Origin: Azovibrio restrictus DSM 23866
Lineage (GTDB): Bacteria > Pseudomonadota > Gammaproteobacteria > Burkholderiales > Rhodocyclaceae
Assembly: GCF_000429665.1 (NCBI RefSeq)
Contig: NZ_AUCH01000021.1
Span: forward strand, 1-60,669
Reading direction: 5' to 3'
DNA length: 60,669 nucleotides
Below are positions 1-7,787 of the stretch, piece after piece. Numbering within the stretch: the stretch's first letter is position 1; each line of letters starts with the position of its first letter. The position numbers were made by a program, and so were the translations under genes. The notes under the pieces are model-generated. The model ran no database searches. It had not been told where the DNA came from and saw only the letters and a list, made by a program, of their open reading frames with translations.

Positions 1-215
1 TTCACCGGGATGCCCAGTCGATTGAGCCAGCGCCCCCAGTGGTGGGCGGAGCCGCAGGCTTCCATCACCACCAGCCCAATGCTCCGGTTCTGGAACCAGC
101 GCTCGAACTGGTGTCGGGTCAGCCGCTGCTGCTCGACAAGCTTCCAATTGCCATCTGCAATAGCGATTTGGAATACACTCTTGGCCAGATCCACTGCAAC
201 GGTAGTAGCATGCAT
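1..215 (-). CDS. IS110-family (IS1111 group) transposase, N-terminal part, cut by window edge
   Basis: The frame starts at the ATG at 215 and runs off the left edge after about 71 residues. The visible protein begins MHATTVAVDLAKSVFQIA and later contains VVMEACGSAHHWGRWL. These are the RuvC-like DEDD motifs of IS110/IS1111 transposases: the first catalytic Asp lies in AVDLAK and the Glu in VMEACG. The family moves DNA by RNA-guided recombination, and in the IS1111 group the guide RNA is encoded downstream of the gene, which would be outside this window. The gene is divergent from the cassette gene at 399. The identification is strong; whether the element is intact cannot be judged from here. 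Confidence 0.9.
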   Translation of the reverse strand, partial: MHATTVAVDLAKSVFQIAIADGNWKLVEQQRLTRHQFERWFQNRSIGLVVMEACGSAHHWGRWLNRLGIPV

Positions 216-305
216 TTCGGACTCCTTTCGTCGAAACCCGATCCCCATCCCCATGAGCACCGGAGGCGCTTATTCCGCGCCAAAAAGACGGGGGAGTCCA
301 TCCCA
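1..305 (-). mobile_element. Left part of an IS1111-group insertion sequence
   Basis: The transposase start and about 90 bases of upstream non-coding DNA belong to the IS. The boundary near 300-308 is inferred: to its right, attC-like sequence resumes at about 309. IS1111-type elements that target integron attC sites are known, which fits this junction. The exact end was not determined because subterminal repeats cannot be compared with the missing right end. Confidence 0.65.
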
Positions 306-308
306 TCA

Positions 309-391
309 GTCAACACGGACCGCCCGCAAGCTACGCTTGCGGGTTCCCTCCGCGCTTCGCGCTCCGGCGGCCGGTTACCTTCACGTTATGG
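309..391 (+). repeat. attC-like integron recombination site, 5' part interrupted by the IS
   Basis: The segment has a perfect hairpin (CCCGCAAGC at 323-331 with GCTTGCGGG at 335-343), an L'-like box CCGGTTACC near 371-379, and a recombination-site box ACGTTATGG at 383-391 whose cut point would be between 385 and 386. GTCAAC at about 309-314 can serve as the matching L'' box. The expected R'' box is missing, presumably displaced by the IS insertion. Confidence 0.6.
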
Positions 392-972
392 CTCAGGAAT
401 GACACGCGCCTTTCTCTTCGCTCTCTTGTTACTTGTAACCCATTGCTCCTATGCCACAGCCCAAATACCAGAATTGATCGAATTGGATGGTGTGGAGCAA
501 AGTCTTTTTTCTGAGCCGTTCACAACTTATTTGGCTAACAACCAGAATGAAATTCCCAAACTGGAGAAACTTGCACAAGACGTATGCACTGGGTCTTGGC
601 GAAGGTATCAAGGTCGATGGTTTATTCTGGATAAGAAACTTTTTCTAAGGTCTCTCGCAGCGAACCCATGCAGAGAATCGCCGGAGCAGATTCCGCTCTC
701 CGTCTTCTTTCCCGATGCCACAGGGCCCGTCCACGCGGAGTGGTATACGGGAAAACTTGTTGTCCCTCGTGGAAAGCGTGTGCGATATGTGCACATAGGC
801 TATGAGTCGGAATTTGAGCAGTACTTGGTCTTTACTGTTCAGAACGGGCTAATTACCGCTCAAGAAGAAAGCAATACGAAACCAAAATGAGCCATAACAT
901 GGCTCTCAACCTCGCTCCCTTCGGTCGCTGGACGCTGCGCGATAAAGCTGCGCAGCGCCGGTTAGCTCTACG
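386..972 (+). mobile_element. Integron gene cassette (587 bp)
   Basis: The unit begins TTATGGC at 386, just after the G of ACG^TT. It carries one gene (399-890) and ends with an attC site whose first box, GCCATAAC at 891-898, is the exact reverse complement of GTTATGGC at the cassette start. That pairing of the cassette's own first and last bases is what a circularised cassette needs. The next crossover would be after 972 in ACG^TTCCTG. Confidence 0.8.
399..890 (+). CDS. Exported hypothetical protein encoded by an integron cassette
   Basis: A 163-residue protein. It starts MTRAFLFALLLLVTHCSYATAQ, which reads as a signal peptide with cleavage probably after ATA. The mature part is soluble and mixed alpha/beta in appearance, with two Cys residues (in VCTGSW and NPCRES) that could form a disulfide in the periplasm. 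Near the C-terminus is a stretch beginning RVRYVHIGYESEFEQYLVF. I do not recognise the family and assign no function. The ATG at 399 lies only 13 bases inside the cassette, as usual for cassette genes, and the stop is directly followed by the attC site. Base composition is clearly lower in GC than the chromosome around it, consistent with horizontal acquisition. Confidence 0.75.
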   Translation: MTRAFLFALLLLVTHCSYATAQIPELIELDGVEQSLFSEPFTTYLANNQNEIPKLEKLAQDVCTGSWRRYQGRWFILDKKLFLRSLAANPCRESPEQIPLSVFFPDATGPVHAEWYTGKLVVPRGKRVRYVHIGYESEFEQYLVFTVQNGLITAQEESNTKPK

Positions 973-978
973 TTCCTG
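891..978 (+). repeat. attC site of the gene cassette
   Basis: The boxes in order are R'' GCCATAAC (891-898), L'' CTCAACC (905-911), an imperfect central region with the hairpin CGCTGCGC/GCGCAGCG around 933-958, L' GGTTAGCTC (960-968) and R' GTTCCTG (972-978). R'' and the cassette start are perfectly complementary, but the R' box departs from the GTTRRRY consensus. The sequence to the right is therefore probably not another intact cassette. No gene is seen from 979 to 1174. Confidence 0.75.
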
Positions 979-1174
979 AACGACTGCTTTCCAAATCCAG
1001 TATGTCCGCAAAGGGTCGAATGTGTGAATTCGCAGGATAGAGAAGCTGTCGCTCGATGCCATCACCGCCTGAACGGCAGTTAACCACCACATTGCCGCCC
1101 GATACCGCAGGCTAGGCCAATGGCAGCAATGGCCGAACTCCCGCCCAATCCAATAACCAGCCCCTTCCATACCC

Positions 1175-1564
1175 ATGCCCTCCCCCCACCCCCAACCAGC
1201 AAACCTCCGCCCCTGCCCTACCTGTGGGGCGCCGGAGATTTCCTGTCTGGCTCTGCTGCATTCGGCCCAGGGGATAGGCCCCCATCCCCGCTGCCGTCAT
1301 TGCCGTGGGGCCTGGAGTGTTGGCTCCCGTTGGCAGGGGAATTACGCCGGCGCTTTGCTGCTGGCTTTTGTTTTTGCCGGGGCCTTGAGCGTCAAGCATC
1401 GCTCTTACCTGCCCTACCTATTGCTGCCCCTGGTCCTGGGCGGCGCTTCCCTGCTGGTCTGCCGTTTCGCCAGGGCCCGCCCGGTACTACCCATGGCGGC
1501 CTGGCTTAAATGGCTCCATTACCTGGTTCTGGTGCTGTTTCTGGTGGTGCTGCTGCGCTTTTGA
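1175..1564 (+). CDS. Small membrane protein with N-terminal zinc-ribbon-like Cys pairs
   Basis: A 129-residue protein. The N-terminal third carries CPTCGAP (residues ~14-20) and CRHC (~40-43), a pattern typical of a zinc ribbon. Two hydrophobic stretches follow: GALLLAFVFAGAL and YLLLPLVLGGASLLV, with a third strongly hydrophobic end LVLVLFLVVLLRF. This suggests a cytoplasmic zinc finger anchored by two or three membrane helices. The family is unnamed to me. The gene is convergent with htpG, and the terminator-like hairpin at 1604-1626 lies between the two stops. The start is not certain, as further start codons lie nearby. Confidence 0.65.
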   Translation: MPSPHPQPANLRPCPTCGAPEISCLALLHSAQGIGPHPRCRHCRGAWSVGSRWQGNYAGALLLAFVFAGALSVKHRSYLPYLLLPLVLGGASLLVCRFARARPVLPMAAWLKWLHYLVLVLFLVVLLRF

Positions 1565-1603
1565 GCGGGCCTACCGGGATGGCCCCCGGGGGCGGAAATG
1601 AGA

Positions 1604-1626
1604 AAGGCCGGCGCTAGGCCGGCCTT
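1604..1626 (-). terminator. Terminator-like hairpin between convergent genes, downstream of htpG
   Basis: AAGGCCGGC (1604-1612) pairs perfectly with GCCGGCCTT (1618-1626) around a 5-base loop. Read on the minus strand the stem is followed by TTTCTCATTT, a weak U-tract. It lies just past the htpG stop at 1650. Confidence 0.6.
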
Positions 1627-1649
1627 GGGGGGCTGAGGGGCGGGGTGGC

Positions 1650-3563
1650 TTATTTGCCAGACAGGGCCAGCATCAGGTCGTTGATGCGCTTCACGAAGCC
1701 GGCCGGGTCTTCCAGCTGGCCCCCTTCGGCCAGTTCGGCCTGTTCGAAGAGCAGGGCGGCCCAGTCGTCGAAGCGGGTTTCTTCGTACTTGAGGCGCTGC
1801 ACGGCCGGGTGGCTGGGGTTGATTTCCAGGATGGGCTTCACCTCCGGGGCCTTCTGGCCGGCGGCCTTGAGGATGCGGGCCAGGTTGCCGGAAACGTCGA
1901 AGTCCTCGGTCACCAGGCAGGAGGGGGAGTCGGTCAGCCGGTGGGTGACGCGCACGTCCTTGACCCGTTCGCCCAGGGAGGTCTTGACCTTTTCGATCAG
2001 CTCCTTGTATTCGTCGGCGGCCTTTTCGGCTTCCTGCTTTTCGGCTTCGTCTTCCAGCTTGCCCAGGTCCAGGCCGCCCTTGGCCACGGATTGCAGGGGC
2101 TTGCCGTCGAACTCGGTGAGGTTGCCCACCACCCATTCATCGACCCGGTCGGAGAGCAGCAGCACTTCGATGCCCTTCTTCCTGAAGATTTCCAGGTGCG
2201 GGCTGTTCTGGGCGGCCTTGAAGGATTCGGCGGTGACGTAGTAGATCTTTTCCTGGCCTTCCTTCATGCGGCCGATGTAGTCCTTGAGGGAGACGGTTTC
2301 CTCGGGGGTGTCCCCGTGGGTGGAGGCAAAGCGCAGCAGGCCGGCGATCTTTTCCTTGTTGGCGAAGTCTTCGCCCACGCCTTCTTTCAGCACCTTGCCG
2401 AATTCGCCCCAGAACTTGGCGTACTTTTCCTTTTCTTCCGCCTCGTCGCTGTCGGCCAGGGCTTCCAGCATGGAGAGCACCTTGCGGCTGCAGCCGTTGC
2501 GGATGGCTTCGATGTCCTTGCTTTCCTGGAGGATTTCCCGGGAGACGTTGAGGGGCAGGTCGGCGGAATCCACCACGCCGCGCACGAAGCGCAGGTAGAG
2601 GGGCATCAGCTTTTCCGCGTCGTCCATGATGAAGACCCGCTTCACGTAGAGCTTCACCCCGTGGCGGGCGTTGCGGTCCCACAGGTCGAAGGGGGCCCGG
2701 GCGGGAATGTAGAGCAGCTGGGTGTATTCCTGCTTGCCTTCCACCTTGGCATGGACCCAGGTGAGCGGGTCCTCGAAGTCATGGCCCACGTGCTTGTAGA
2801 ACTCCTTGTACTGCTCGTCGGTGATGTCCGACTTGCTGCGGGCCCACAGGGCGCTGGCCTGGTTGACAGTTTCGTCCTCGCCGCTGGGCACCTGTTCCTT
2901 CTTTTCCTCGTCCCACTTTTCGCCGGCCATCAGGATGGGCAGGGTGATGTGGTCGGAGTACTTGCGGATGATGGATTTCAGCCGCCAGGCATTGAGGAAT
3001 TCGTCTTCCCCTTCGCGCAGGTGCAGGATCACGTCGGTGCCGCGCCCGGCCTTTTCCACCATTTCCACGGAGAAGTCGCCTTCGCCGCCGGATTCCCAGC
3101 ACACGGCCTGGTCGGCGGGCAGCCCGGCACGGCGGGAAACCACGGTGACCCGGTCGGCGATGATGAAGGAGGAGTAGAAGCCGACCCCGAACTGGCCGAT
3201 CAGGTGGGCGTCCTTGGCCTGGTCGCCGGTCAGGGCAGTAAAGAATTCCTTGGTGCCGGACTTGGCGATGGTGCCCAGGTGGGCAATGGCCTCTTCCCGG
3301 GACAGGCCGATGCCGTTGTCGGAGATGGTGATGGTGCGGGCTTCCTTGTCGAAGGCAACGCGGATCTTCAGTTCGGAGTCATCGCCATACAGGGCGGCGT
3401 TGTTGAGGGCTTCGAAGCGCAGCTTGTCGCAGGCGTCGGAAGCGTTGGAGATCAGCTCCCGGAGGAAGATTTCCTTGTTGCTGTAGAGGGAATGGATCAT
3501 CAGATGCAGCAGCTGCTTCACTTCTGCCTGAAAGCCCAGGGTCTCCTTGGTCGCGGTAGTCAT
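1650..3563 (-). CDS. htpG: Molecular chaperone HtpG (bacterial Hsp90)
   Basis: The product is 637 residues, full length for the family. It is an ATP-driven cytosolic homodimeric chaperone that helps mature and refold client proteins under stress. The N-terminal GHKL ATPase domain is plain: FLRELISNASDACDK (helix with the Mg-binding Asn), SDNGIGLSREEAI, and the glycine-rich lid GQFGVGFYSSF. The middle domain carries the expected NVSREILQ region. The start is the ATG after which TTATKETLGFQAEVKQLL matches family N-termini. The heat-shock-type promoter at 3599-3626 places transcription start about 28 bases before the gene. It is a stand-alone unit. Confidence 0.98.
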   Translation of the reverse strand: MTTATKETLGFQAEVKQLLHLMIHSLYSNKEIFLRELISNASDACDKLRFEALNNAALYGDDSELKIRVAFDKEARTITISDNGIGLSREEAIAHLGTIAKSGTKEFFTALTGDQAKDAHLIGQFGVGFYSSFIIADRVTVVSRRAGLPADQAVCWESGGEGDFSVEMVEKAGRGTDVILHLREGEDEFLNAWRLKSIIRKYSDHITLPILMAGEKWDEEKKEQVPSGEDETVNQASALWARSKSDITDEQYKEFYKHVGHDFEDPLTWVHAKVEGKQEYTQLLYIPARAPFDLWDRNARHGVKLYVKRVFIMDDAEKLMPLYLRFVRGVVDSADLPLNVSREILQESKDIEAIRNGCSRKVLSMLEALADSDEAEEKEKYAKFWGEFGKVLKEGVGEDFANKEKIAGLLRFASTHGDTPEETVSLKDYIGRMKEGQEKIYYVTAESFKAAQNSPHLEIFRKKGIEVLLLSDRVDEWVVGNLTEFDGKPLQSVAKGGLDLGKLEDEAEKQEAEKAADEYKELIEKVKTSLGERVKDVRVTHRLTDSPSCLVTEDFDVSGNLARILKAAGQKAPEVKPILEINPSHPAVQRLKYEETRFDDWAALLFEQAELAEGGQLEDPAGFVKRINDLMLALSGK

Positions 3564-3598
3564 GTGTGGTGTTCTCCCATTGAAGGCAATGGAAGGGG

Positions 3599-3626
3599 AA
3601 ATGCGGCCGGTTTACGCCATTTCAAG
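3599..3626 (-). promoter_or_regulatory. Heat-shock (sigma-32-type) promoter of htpG
   Basis: On the minus strand CTTGAAA (3626-3620) is followed after 13 bases by CCGCATTT (3606-3599). The sigma-32 consensus is CTTGAAA, a 12-17 base spacer, then CCCCATNT. The -35 is perfect and the -10 has one mismatch. Position and orientation fit htpG, a classic sigma-32 gene. Confidence 0.7.
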
Positions 3627-3677
3627 CCCCCGGCCGGAAAAAACCGGGCCCGGCCCCAAGCCGGGTCCCAACCGCCC

Positions 3678-4271
3678 TCAGAAGCGGCCCATGCCGCCGC
3701 CCATGTTGCCCCCCATCCCGCCACCGCCCATGCCGCCGCGGCCGCCGGGCCCCATGCCGCTCCGCTCGGGGCCGCCGCGCTCCTGGTTGCCGCCGCCCTG
3801 GCAGACCAGGCCCGAATAGAGGGCGGGCACCGTGGCCGGCAGGCGCTGGTCGGCCACCTTTTTCTGCTGCTCGTCCAGGGACTGGTAGAGCATCTCGGCC
3901 CGCTGGGCCAGGTCTTCCATAGCCGTGAGCCGGTTGCGCACCACCGCCACCCGGGCTTCGATCTGCCGGGGCGCATCCTGGCGCCGGGCCTGCACGGGTT
4001 CCAGCTTGAGCTGGTCGGCCATGAGGGCGGCCACGGCGTCCTGGTAGGCGTCCCAGAGCACCGCCTGCCGGGGTGTCAGCTTGAGCGCCTCGGCGGTGTC
4101 CCGCAGCTGTTGCTGCAGGGATTCCACCACCATCTGGCTGCCCCCGCCGCCGCCCCGCCCTGACTCCGGACCAGCCGGGCCACCTTCCCGTCCGCCCATG
4201 GGGGACGAACAGGCGCCCAGGGCGATGAAGCAGAGCAAGACAAAAAGACGGGAGAAGAAAGGGACCTGCAT
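3678..4271 (-). CDS. Putative lipoprotein with Spy/CpxP-like LTxxQ motif and Gly/Met-rich tail
   Basis: A 197-residue protein. Residues 1-21 form a lipoprotein signal with lipobox ALGAC, Cys21 being the lipidation site. A helical region contains LKLTPRQAVLWDAY near residue 65. LTPRQ resembles the LTxxQ motif of the Spy/CpxP periplasmic chaperone family, and the family's charged-helix character continues to about residue 140. The last 35 or so residues are a low-complexity tail of Gly, Met, Arg and Asn. Role in envelope protein quality control or metal sensing is inference from the motif only. It lies 51 bases upstream of the htpG promoter -35, so the two genes share direction but probably not a promoter. 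Confidence 0.7.
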   Translation of the reverse strand: MQVPFFSRLFVLLCFIALGACSSPMGGREGGPAGPESGRGGGGGSQMVVESLQQQLRDTAEALKLTPRQAVLWDAYQDAVAALMADQLKLEPVQARRQDAPRQIEARVAVVRNRLTAMEDLAQRAEMLYQSLDEQQKKVADQRLPATVPALYSGLVCQGGGNQERGGPERSGMGPGGRGGMGGGGMGGNMGGGMGRF

Positions 4272-4398
4272 GCTGGACTCCGGTTGTGGGTGTGGCCGGA
4301 ATTCTGCCGCCCCCCCGACGTGGCCGGAAGGGCGGTTCAGGCAAAAACAGGTAAATCCTGTTGCGCCAGGTTAAGCCGGGCCGCTCCAGCGGCCTGGC

Positions 4399-4959
4399 TC
4401 AGTCCAGGGGCTGGTAGCGCACTTCGAGGATGTCGATTTCCCGCACGCCGGCGGGGGTCTGGAAGCGGATGGCGTCGCCCTCCCGGGCCTTGATCAGGGC
4501 CCGGGCCAGGGGAGAAATCCAGCTGATGCGCCCCCGGGAGGCGTCCGCCTCGTCGATGCCGACGATGCTGAACACCTGTTCCGCCTCCCCGTCGAAACTC
4601 AGGGTCACCGTGGCCCCGAAGAAGATCTGGTCGTTTTCCCCCTGCAGGGTGGGGTCCACCACCTGGGCGTTGTCCAGGCGCTTGCCCAGGAAGCGGATGC
4701 GCCGGTCTATCTCCCGCAGGCGCTTCTTGCCGTACAGGTAATCGCCATTTTCGGAACGGTCCCCGTTGGAGGCGGCCCAGGCCACCACCTCCACCACCTT
4801 GGGGCGTTCCACCTTGATCAGGAACTCCTGCTCCTCCAGCAGGCGCGCATGGCCGGCCGGCGTGATGTAGTTCTTGCTGCCGGGGGGCAGCTTCAGGGAC
4901 GGGGAGAGTTCGTCGTCCTCCTCATCCCCTTCCGGTTCCCGGGTGAAAGCCTTGCTCAT
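4399..4959 (-). CDS. greB: Transcription elongation factor GreB
   Basis: A 186-residue protein of the GreA/GreB family. These proteins enter the secondary channel of stalled RNA polymerase and stimulate cleavage of backtracked RNA. The N-terminal coiled coil includes the acidic tip region SNGDRSENGDYLYGKKRLREID, diagnostic of GreB rather than GreA. The C-terminal FKBP-like domain includes FFGATVTLSF and GRISWISPLARALIKAREGD. There is an extra acidic N-terminal extension (EPEGDEEDDELSPS) of about 25 residues before the usual start, so the true start could be a little further in. The gene lies downstream of 5030-5350 on the same strand but is separated from it by a terminator. Confidence 0.95.
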   Translation of the reverse strand: MSKAFTREPEGDEEDDELSPSLKLPPGSKNYITPAGHARLLEEQEFLIKVERPKVVEVVAWAASNGDRSENGDYLYGKKRLREIDRRIRFLGKRLDNAQVVDPTLQGENDQIFFGATVTLSFDGEAEQVFSIVGIDEADASRGRISWISPLARALIKAREGDAIRFQTPAGVREIDILEVRYQPLD

Positions 4960-4969
4960 AAACCTCTCG

Positions 4970-5002
4970 AAAAAAACAGGCTGCCCGGTCAGGCCGGGCA
5001 GC
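4970..5002 (-). terminator. Rho-independent terminator downstream of the 5030-5350 gene
   Basis: Read on the minus strand, GCTGCCCGG pairs with CCGGGCAGC around a short loop, and the stem is followed after three bases by seven T residues. Stem, spacing and U-tract are canonical. Confidence 0.85.
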
Positions 5003-5029
5003 GGATGACAACCAGGGGGTCAGGAAAGC

Positions 5030-5350
5030 TCAGTAGCCCAGGCGCATGTGCTCCACGTCCACCCGCACCAGGTCACGCCCCAGGGTCAAGGCCACGTTGC
5101 GGGCATACTGCCGGGCCCACTCGTTTTCCTGGGAAAAACGGGATTCGCCCACGGTTCTGGCCACGGCCAGCAGCTTGTCGATGATCAGGATCTTGCCGGT
5201 GGGGCTGGTGATCTCGCATTTCAGGTCGGCGAACTCCTTGTCCAGCCAGCGTCTGGCCTCTTCCTGGGTGGTGACGCTGACCTCGCCGCTGGCCGACTTG
5301 AATTCGTAGGCACGGTCTTTGGCGAAACTGACGATGATGTGATAAGTCAT
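5030..5350 (-). CDS. Small conserved hypothetical protein
   Basis: A 106-residue soluble protein starting MTYHIIVSFAKDRAYEFKS. It alternates beta-strand-like stretches (YHIIVSF, CEITSPTGKILIIDKL) with charged helices (EEARRWLDKEFADLK) and shows no signal peptide or membrane segment. I do not recognise a family. It has its own terminator at 4970-5002 and is divergent from the DUF465 gene at 5547, so it is probably monocistronic. The clean start, terminator and codon bias support a real gene. Confidence 0.75.
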   Translation of the reverse strand: MTYHIIVSFAKDRAYEFKSASGEVSVTTQEEARRWLDKEFADLKCEITSPTGKILIIDKLLAVARTVGESRFSQENEWARQYARNVALTLGRDLVRVDVEHMRLGY

Positions 5351-5546
5351 GGCCCTCTCCTCTCTGTTCTTGGATACAGGCCGATTTTATGCCGGAAAGG
5401 AGGCTCGGCGTCACCTTTTGCTTGTCACAATTGCCCGCCCCCCGGGCACCATGGCCTGAATGCCCCGGGTTCGGAAGACGCTGTTCCCCTCGCCCCGGAC
5501 GACTTTCACGGTAAGATGGCGCGGCACGGACTCCCACGGACACACC

Positions 5547-5768
5547 ATGGCCAATCCCCCCCTGACCCCCGAGGACCTGGAGCGTTACCAGGCACGTCTG
5601 CAGGCCCTGATCATGGAACACCGGGACCTGGATCAGGTCATCAGCCACCTGGCGGAAAACCCGCCACCGGACCAGTTGCTGGTGCCCCGCCTGAAAAAGC
5701 GCAAGCTGCAGCTGCGCGACCAGATATGGGAAGTGGAAGCCCTGCTCACCCCGGACGAACCCGCCTGA
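5547..5768 (+). CDS. YdcH/DUF465-family small coiled-coil protein
   Basis: A 73-residue protein starting at the ATG in CACACCATGG. The pattern LTPEDLERYQARLQALIMEH, followed by HRDLDQVI, the PPPDQLLVPRLKKRKL segment and a final LRDQIWEVEALL helix, matches the DUF465/YdcH family of short cytoplasmic helical-hairpin proteins. Their function is unknown. It is divergent from the gene ending at 5030 and convergent with the phosphate transporter cluster. Confidence 0.85.
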   Translation: MANPPLTPEDLERYQARLQALIMEHRDLDQVISHLAENPPPDQLLVPRLKKRKLQLRDQIWEVEALLTPDEPA

Positions 5769-5811
5769 CTCCCCCCGCAGCCCGGGAGAGCCCGGGCCAT
5801 GCATCAGCCGG

Positions 5812-5979
5812 CTAGCCCTGGTCTTCCGGCCCCTGCTCCTCCGCCCCGCCGCCGGCTGCGAAGAAGGCCCAGTAGGCTCCACCGATGGCACCCGCCAGGG
5901 CCAGCTCCCAGAGCACCGGCAGCCACCACACCAGCCCGGCCAGGGCCGCCAGGAACAACAGGTAGGCCAGCCCCCTCAT
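5812..5979 (-). CDS. Short membrane protein coupled to the Pit phosphate transporter gene
   Basis: A 55-residue protein starting MRGLAYLLFLAALAGLVWWL, with two hydrophobic segments (residues ~4-20 and ~24-42) and an acidic tail EEQGPEDQG. Its ATG overlaps the stop of the upstream transporter gene as ATGA, a sign of translational coupling. I know no named family. A role as a small accessory subunit of the transporter is only suggested by the coupling. It is the last gene of the DUF47-pit cluster. Confidence 0.6.
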   Translation of the reverse strand: MRGLAYLLFLAALAGLVWWLPVLWELALAGAIGGAYWAFFAAGGGAEEQGPEDQG

Positions 5980-6986
5980 GGCAGGAAGAACTGCCCGAGT
6001 TCCCAGGCCATGGCCGCGATCAGGGCGCAGCTGGGAATGGTCAGCACCCAGGCCCAGAGGATGCCTCCCGCCACCCCCCAGCGCACCCCGGACAGACGCC
6101 GGGCCGAGCCTACCCCGACGATGGAGCCGGTGATGGTATGGGTGGTGGAAATGGGTATCCCCAGGGAGGTGGCCACGAACAGGGTAAAGGCACCGCTGGT
6201 TTCGGCGCAGAAGCCCCCCATGGGGGTGAGCTTGGTGATGCGCTGCCCCATGGTCTTGACGATGCGCCAGCCCCCGAACAGGGTGCCCAGCCCCATGGCC
6301 AGATGGCAGACCACCACCACCCACAGGGGCACCGGGTCGTCGCTCTGGGACACGCCGGCCGCCAGCAGCAGCATCCAGATCACCCCTATGGTTTTCTGGG
6401 CGTCATTGCCCCCGTGCCCGAGGCTGTAGAGGGCGGCGGAAACCAGCTGCAGGCGCCGGAACCAGCGGTCCATGCGGCGCGGCATCTGGCGCCGGCACAG
6501 CCAGGAGACCAGCACCAGCATGCCGCCGCCCAGCAACATCCCCAGCAGGGGCGAGAGGACGATGAAGGCCAGCACCATGCCCAGCCCTTCCCACTGCAGG
6601 GCGGCGGGGCCGGCCTTGACCAGGGCGCCGCCCACCAGGCCGCCGATCAGGGCATGGGAGGCGGAAATGGGCAGGCCGAAATACCAGGTGATGAGGCTCC
6701 AGGCGATACCCGCCACCAGGGCGGCGAACACCACCATCTGATCCACGGCCCAGGCATCGACGATGCCGGTGCCTATGGTGGCCGCCACCTTGAGATGGAA
6801 CACGAAGAGCGCCGCCACGTTGAAGAAGGCCGCCCACATCACCGCCTGATAGGGTTTCAGCACCCCGGTGGAAACGATGGTGGCGATGGAGTTGGCCGCG
6901 TCGTGAAACCCGTTGAGGAAGTCGAAGACCAGGGCCAGAAAAACCAGGAAGATCAGCGTCGCAAGGCTGATGTGCAGGGCATCCAT
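5976..6986 (-). CDS. pit: Low-affinity inorganic phosphate transporter, Pit family
   Basis: A 336-residue inner-membrane permease with about ten hydrophobic segments. The two family signatures are present: FDFLNGFHDAANSIAT near residue 23 and the second repeat SLGHGGNDAQKTIG. The PIS(A/T)(S/T)H motifs (LPISASHALIG and IPISTTHTITG) also occur twice. Pit proteins import metal-phosphate complexes using the proton gradient; the half-length is typical of the shorter bacterial type. The gene starts 7 bases after the DUF47 gene stop and overlaps the next short gene by ATGA, so the three are one transcription unit. Confidence 0.95.
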   Translation of the reverse strand: MDALHISLATLIFLVFLALVFDFLNGFHDAANSIATIVSTGVLKPYQAVMWAAFFNVAALFVFHLKVAATIGTGIVDAWAVDQMVVFAALVAGIAWSLITWYFGLPISASHALIGGLVGGALVKAGPAALQWEGLGMVLAFIVLSPLLGMLLGGGMLVLVSWLCRRQMPRRMDRWFRRLQLVSAALYSLGHGGNDAQKTIGVIWMLLLAAGVSQSDDPVPLWVVVVCHLAMGLGTLFGGWRIVKTMGQRITKLTPMGGFCAETSGAFTLFVATSLGIPISTTHTITGSIVGVGSARRLSGVRWGVAGGILWAWVLTIPSCALIAAMAWELGQFFLP

Positions 6987-6993
6987 GGGGTGC

Positions 6994-7632
6994 TCAGGAG
7001 TTTTCCAGCACGATGGCTTCGATGATGCCGGCCACGGTCTCGCAACGATCGGTCACGGCTTCGAGCAGTTCGTAGGCCACCTTGAGCTTGATCACCTGGC
7101 GCACGTCCGCCTCGTCCCGGAACAGCCGCGACATGGCGGTGCGCAGCACCCGGTCCGCGTCCGATTCCAGCTGGTGGATCTCGGCACAGGTCTTCATGAT
7201 CCCGGTGGCGTTGTTCATGGAATCCAGCAGCCCCACCACGGTGCGCACCCGCAGGCAGCAGGACAGGCAGAGGTCGGCCAGCTGCCGGGCTTCCGGGGTG
7301 ACCCGGCGGATGTCGTAGAGGGTCAGGGATTCGGCCACGTCCTGGATGGTGTCGAGAATGTCGTCCAGCCCGTTGGTGAGCTTATGGATCTCGTCCCGGT
7401 CGAAGGGGGTGATGAAGGAGGTGTGGATCAGGGCCAGGGTGTCGCTGGTGATCTTGTCCGCCTTGCTCTCGAACAGGTCGATGGCCTGGGCATGAGCCAT
7501 GGCCTCCCGGGGGGAATCCACCAGGGAAGCCATCAGGGACACCAGGGCCTGCCCCCCATCCACCACCTGCTGGGCGTGGGCGTTGAACAGCTCGAAGAAG
7601 CGGCCCTCTTGGGGCATGAAGCGCGCGAACAT
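6994..7632 (-). CDS. DUF47/PhoU-like partner of the Pit transporter
   Basis: A 212-residue helical cytoplasmic protein beginning MFARFMPQEGRFFELFNAHA. The family signature is visible: a PhoU-like helical bundle with LFESKADKITSDTLALIHTSF, then DRDEIHKLTNGLDDILD, and a second repeat HQLESDADRVLRTAMSRLF. DUF47 proteins are almost always encoded just before a pit gene and are thought to regulate phosphate uptake. The ATG at 7632 was preferred to starts further upstream because family members begin at this point. Confidence 0.93.
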   Translation of the reverse strand: MFARFMPQEGRFFELFNAHAQQVVDGGQALVSLMASLVDSPREAMAHAQAIDLFESKADKITSDTLALIHTSFITPFDRDEIHKLTNGLDDILDTIQDVAESLTLYDIRRVTPEARQLADLCLSCCLRVRTVVGLLDSMNNATGIMKTCAEIHQLESDADRVLRTAMSRLFRDEADVRQVIKLKVAYELLEAVTDRCETVAGIIEAIVLENS

Positions 7633-7787
7633 GGGATAGGCCACGGAACAAGGTGGCCCGATTCTAGCAGCCTGCCGGACTCGGTGTGTTACAGCGGCAA
7701 AAGGGCGATGGCGCCCCGGCTCCGGCCGGGACTGCAAGCCGGGCGGGAGCGCGCCGGCAAACGCCAAACCGTGGTAAAAAGCCGCCC

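Noticed and set aside
853..1176. 107-codon minus-strand frame across the attC site
   Set aside because: It runs through the attC hairpin and the end of the cassette gene; attC sites often give such spurious frames.
1809..4163. 784-codon plus-strand frame antisense to htpG
   Set aside because: Shadow of htpG, which has intact family motifs and its own promoter.
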